From contig JAUVBH010000072.1 in assembly GCA_030591285.1 (NCBI GenBank), forward strand, positions 1-7,502: 7,502 nt of DNA, given 5' to 3'. This document shows positions 6,160 through 7,502 of the stretch, piece after piece (the first letter of the stretch is position 1; every line of letters begins with the position of its first letter). A model generated the notes under the pieces. The model was given only the letters and a program-made list of their open reading frames with translations. It had not been told where the DNA came from and did no database searches. Position numbers and translations under genes: made by a program. This stretch comes from Thermoplasmatota archaeon. Its GTDB lineage: Archaea > Thermoplasmatota > Penumbrarchaeia > Penumbrarchaeales > Penumbrarchaeaceae.

Positions 6160-7131
6160 ATGCAGGCGATCTGGACAGAGAAGTATAGACCGGTCATGCT
6201 GGACGAGGTGGTTGGACAGACCGAGATAGTTCAGAGGCTCCGCTCCATTGTGGAATCCGGAAACATCCCACATTTTCTTTTCACCGGAACAGCCGGGACA
6301 GGAAAGACCACCTGTGCTTTGGCTCTTGCAAGGGAACTGTTCGGTGGAGAGGACTGGAGGACAAATTTCCAGGAATTGAACGCTTCTGATGAAAGGGGCA
6401 TACAGGTGGTAAGGACCAAGATCAAGAACTTCGCAAGGGCTGCTCCTCTTGCCGGGGCCCAGTTCAAGGTCATATTCCTCGATGAAGCGGATTCATTGAC
6501 ATCCGATGCGCAAGCTGCCCTGAGAAGGACCATGGAAAAATACTCCAACACATGCAGATTCATTTTGTCATGCAACTACTCCTCCAGGATCATCCCACCG
6601 ATCCAATCCAGATGCTCTGTGATGAGGTTCTCACCCTTGAAGGAAGAGGATATCAGAGAATATATTGTCAGAATTGAAGAAGGTGAAGGGGTAGAGGTAA
6701 CTGAGTCCGGATTCCAGACCTTGTTGTATGTGTCACAGGGAGACCTCAGAAAGGCTGTGAACATTCTTCAGGTGGCTGCATCCTTTTCAAAGACAATAGA
6801 TTCAGACAATCTCTACGAGAGCTCGGCCATGGCTCGACCAGAAGACATAGGAGAACTTATCGAACTTTCCCTGAAGGGAAAATTCCCCCAGGCAAGGAAG
6901 AAGCTTGAAGAGCTTCTAACCGAAGGAGGACTTGCAGGGGAAGATATACTCTCCCAGCTTCACAGGGAGCTTTTCAATATTCCAATGGAAGATGAATTAA
7001 GAGTACAGGTTCTGGATTCCATTGGTGAAGCCGATTTCAGACTTGTTGAAGGGGCCGATGAAAGGATCCAGCTGGAAGCCTTGCTGGCAAGAATTCAATT
7101 ATTGGGTACAAAGACCGGAACCAATTATTGA
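6160..7131 (+). CDS. rfcS: Replication factor C small subunit (clamp loader ATPase)
   Basis: The 323-residue AAA+ ATPase forms the archaeal clamp loader with the large subunit and uses ATP to open and load the PCNA ring onto primed DNA. The protein starts with the canonical WTEKYRP (5-11), which fixes the start codon. Motifs in order are: Walker A GTAGTGKTT (43-51), the family block LNASDERGI (73-81), Walker B IFLDEAD (105-111), RRTME (122-126), sensor 1 around SCNYSS, the SRC arginine-finger motif (150-152), sensor 2 GDLRKAVN (194-201), and a helical collar domain from about 225. Length and order are standard, and no intein interrupts the P-loop. The Walker A has Thr-Ala where many RFC proteins have Pro-Pro; the key Gly-Lys-Thr is intact. 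Its last 7 bases overlap the 3' end of the convergent gene on the other strand. Confidence 0.96.
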   Translation: MQAIWTEKYRPVMLDEVVGQTEIVQRLRSIVESGNIPHFLFTGTAGTGKTTCALALARELFGGEDWRTNFQELNASDERGIQVVRTKIKNFARAAPLAGAQFKVIFLDEADSLTSDAQAALRRTMEKYSNTCRFILSCNYSSRIIPPIQSRCSVMRFSPLKEEDIREYIVRIEEGEGVEVTESGFQTLLYVSQGDLRKAVNILQVAASFSKTIDSDNLYESSAMARPEDIGELIELSLKGKFPQARKKLEELLTEGGLAGEDILSQLHRELFNIPMEDELRVQVLDSIGEADFRLVEGADERIQLEALLARIQLLGTKTGTNY

Positions 7132-7502
7132 GTCTTGATCATTGGCAGGTCTATCCTCAACCCGTTAGGAGTTTCGTAGAAACCTGATTCCATCATCATC
7201 AACTTTTTTTCATCCATGTATGGAGGAGTTTTGATCACCAGGGACCTCAGCCCTCTATACCTGGCGAATTTCTTCAATTCATCAACAACTTCCTTTGTGA
7301 GGGACATATTCCGAAACTTCCGAAATATGCTCAGATCCTCAAGGGTCCCACTGTTGGGATCCGTTATCATTATCGAACTGAAACCGATCTTTGTTCCATC
7401 CAGATCCAACCAGATGAGATAGTTGTTGTTGGGATCGTTCCAGAATTGGGATAGATGATCATCCTGTCTTTTATCAACTCTCAGGCCCTGGCTCATCATC
7501 TC
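7125..7502 (-). CDS. GNAT-like acetyltransferase domain protein, 5' end probably outside window
   Basis: The frame is open to the window edge, with two adjacent ATG codons at 7499 and 7496. From the first ATG it is 124 residues. The visible part resembles the core and C-terminal half of a GNAT fold: strand YLIWLDLDGTKIGFSSIMI (27-45), then a strand and helix through LEDLSIFRKFRNMSLTKE into VVDELKKFARYRG, strand LRSLVIK (84-90), and a helix leading to MMMESGFYE (101-109), the usual GNAT ending near the CoA. The pyrophosphate-binding motif R/Q-x-x-G-x-G/A is not recognisable; RKFRNMSL stands in its place, so CoA binding is uncertain. Usual length is about 140-160 residues, so part of the N-terminus is likely missing. 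Its target is unknown. The stop TAA at 7125-7127 lies inside the RFC gene. Confidence 0.7.
   Translation of the reverse strand, partial: EMMSQGLRVDKRQDDHLSQFWNDPNNNYLIWLDLDGTKIGFSSIMITDPNSGTLEDLSIFRKFRNMSLTKEVVDELKKFARYRGLRSLVIKTPPYMDEKKLMMMESGFYETPNGLRIDLPMIKTQ

Noticed and set aside
5494..6273. A 259-codon open frame on the minus strand across rpiB and its flanks
   Set aside because: It is antisense to the clear rpiB gene and crosses three unrelated elements. The translation has irregular composition with scattered Cys, Pro and His and shows no recognisable domain. It is a shadow of codon bias in rpiB.

Overview
The window looks like chromosomal DNA from a euryarchaeon, probably from the Thermoplasmata side. 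Three things support this. There is a complete archaeal replication factor C small subunit. TATA elements sit about 25-30 bases before likely transcript starts. There is also a large secreted protein made of Ig-like repeats, rich in N-glycosylation sequons and anchored by a C-terminal membrane helix. The lineage is an inference from gene style, not a proven assignment. I saw no tRNA, rRNA, insertion sequence or CRISPR array, and no gene-free stretch over 300 bases.

Left part (1-5112, all minus strand): a membrane and cell-surface block. In transcription order it holds a small two-helix membrane protein with an external beta-rich domain and a Pro/Tyr/Gln-rich cytoplasmic tail; a PrsW-like intramembrane protease whose start overlaps the end of that gene by 7 bases; a 978-residue surface protein of nine ~100-residue Ig-like repeats; and a secreted protein with carboxypeptidase-regulatory-like repeats, cut by the window edge. 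The first two are probably co-translated. The third and fourth have their own candidate TATA boxes, and the third may be leaderless.

Middle (5113-5718): a 166-base divergent region separates this block from a 113-residue winged-helix regulator on the plus strand. A perfect 16-base inverted repeat (GGATAC-TTAG-GTATCC) lies just after the predicted transcript start of the regulator and may be its own operator.

Right part (5719-7502): a two-gene plus-strand operon of ribose-5-phosphate isomerase B (rpiB) and replication factor C small subunit, 3 bases apart and each with a good Shine-Dalgarno sequence. A convergent minus-strand GNAT-like gene follows. Its stop lies inside the last codons of the RFC gene, and its 5' end runs off the window.

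The most interesting hypothesis is that the PrsW-like protease, its overlapping membrane-protein partner and the divergent DNA-binding protein form an archaeal membrane-proteolysis signalling or quality-control unit beside surface proteins. Only the gene arrangement and motifs are visible; the functional link is inference.
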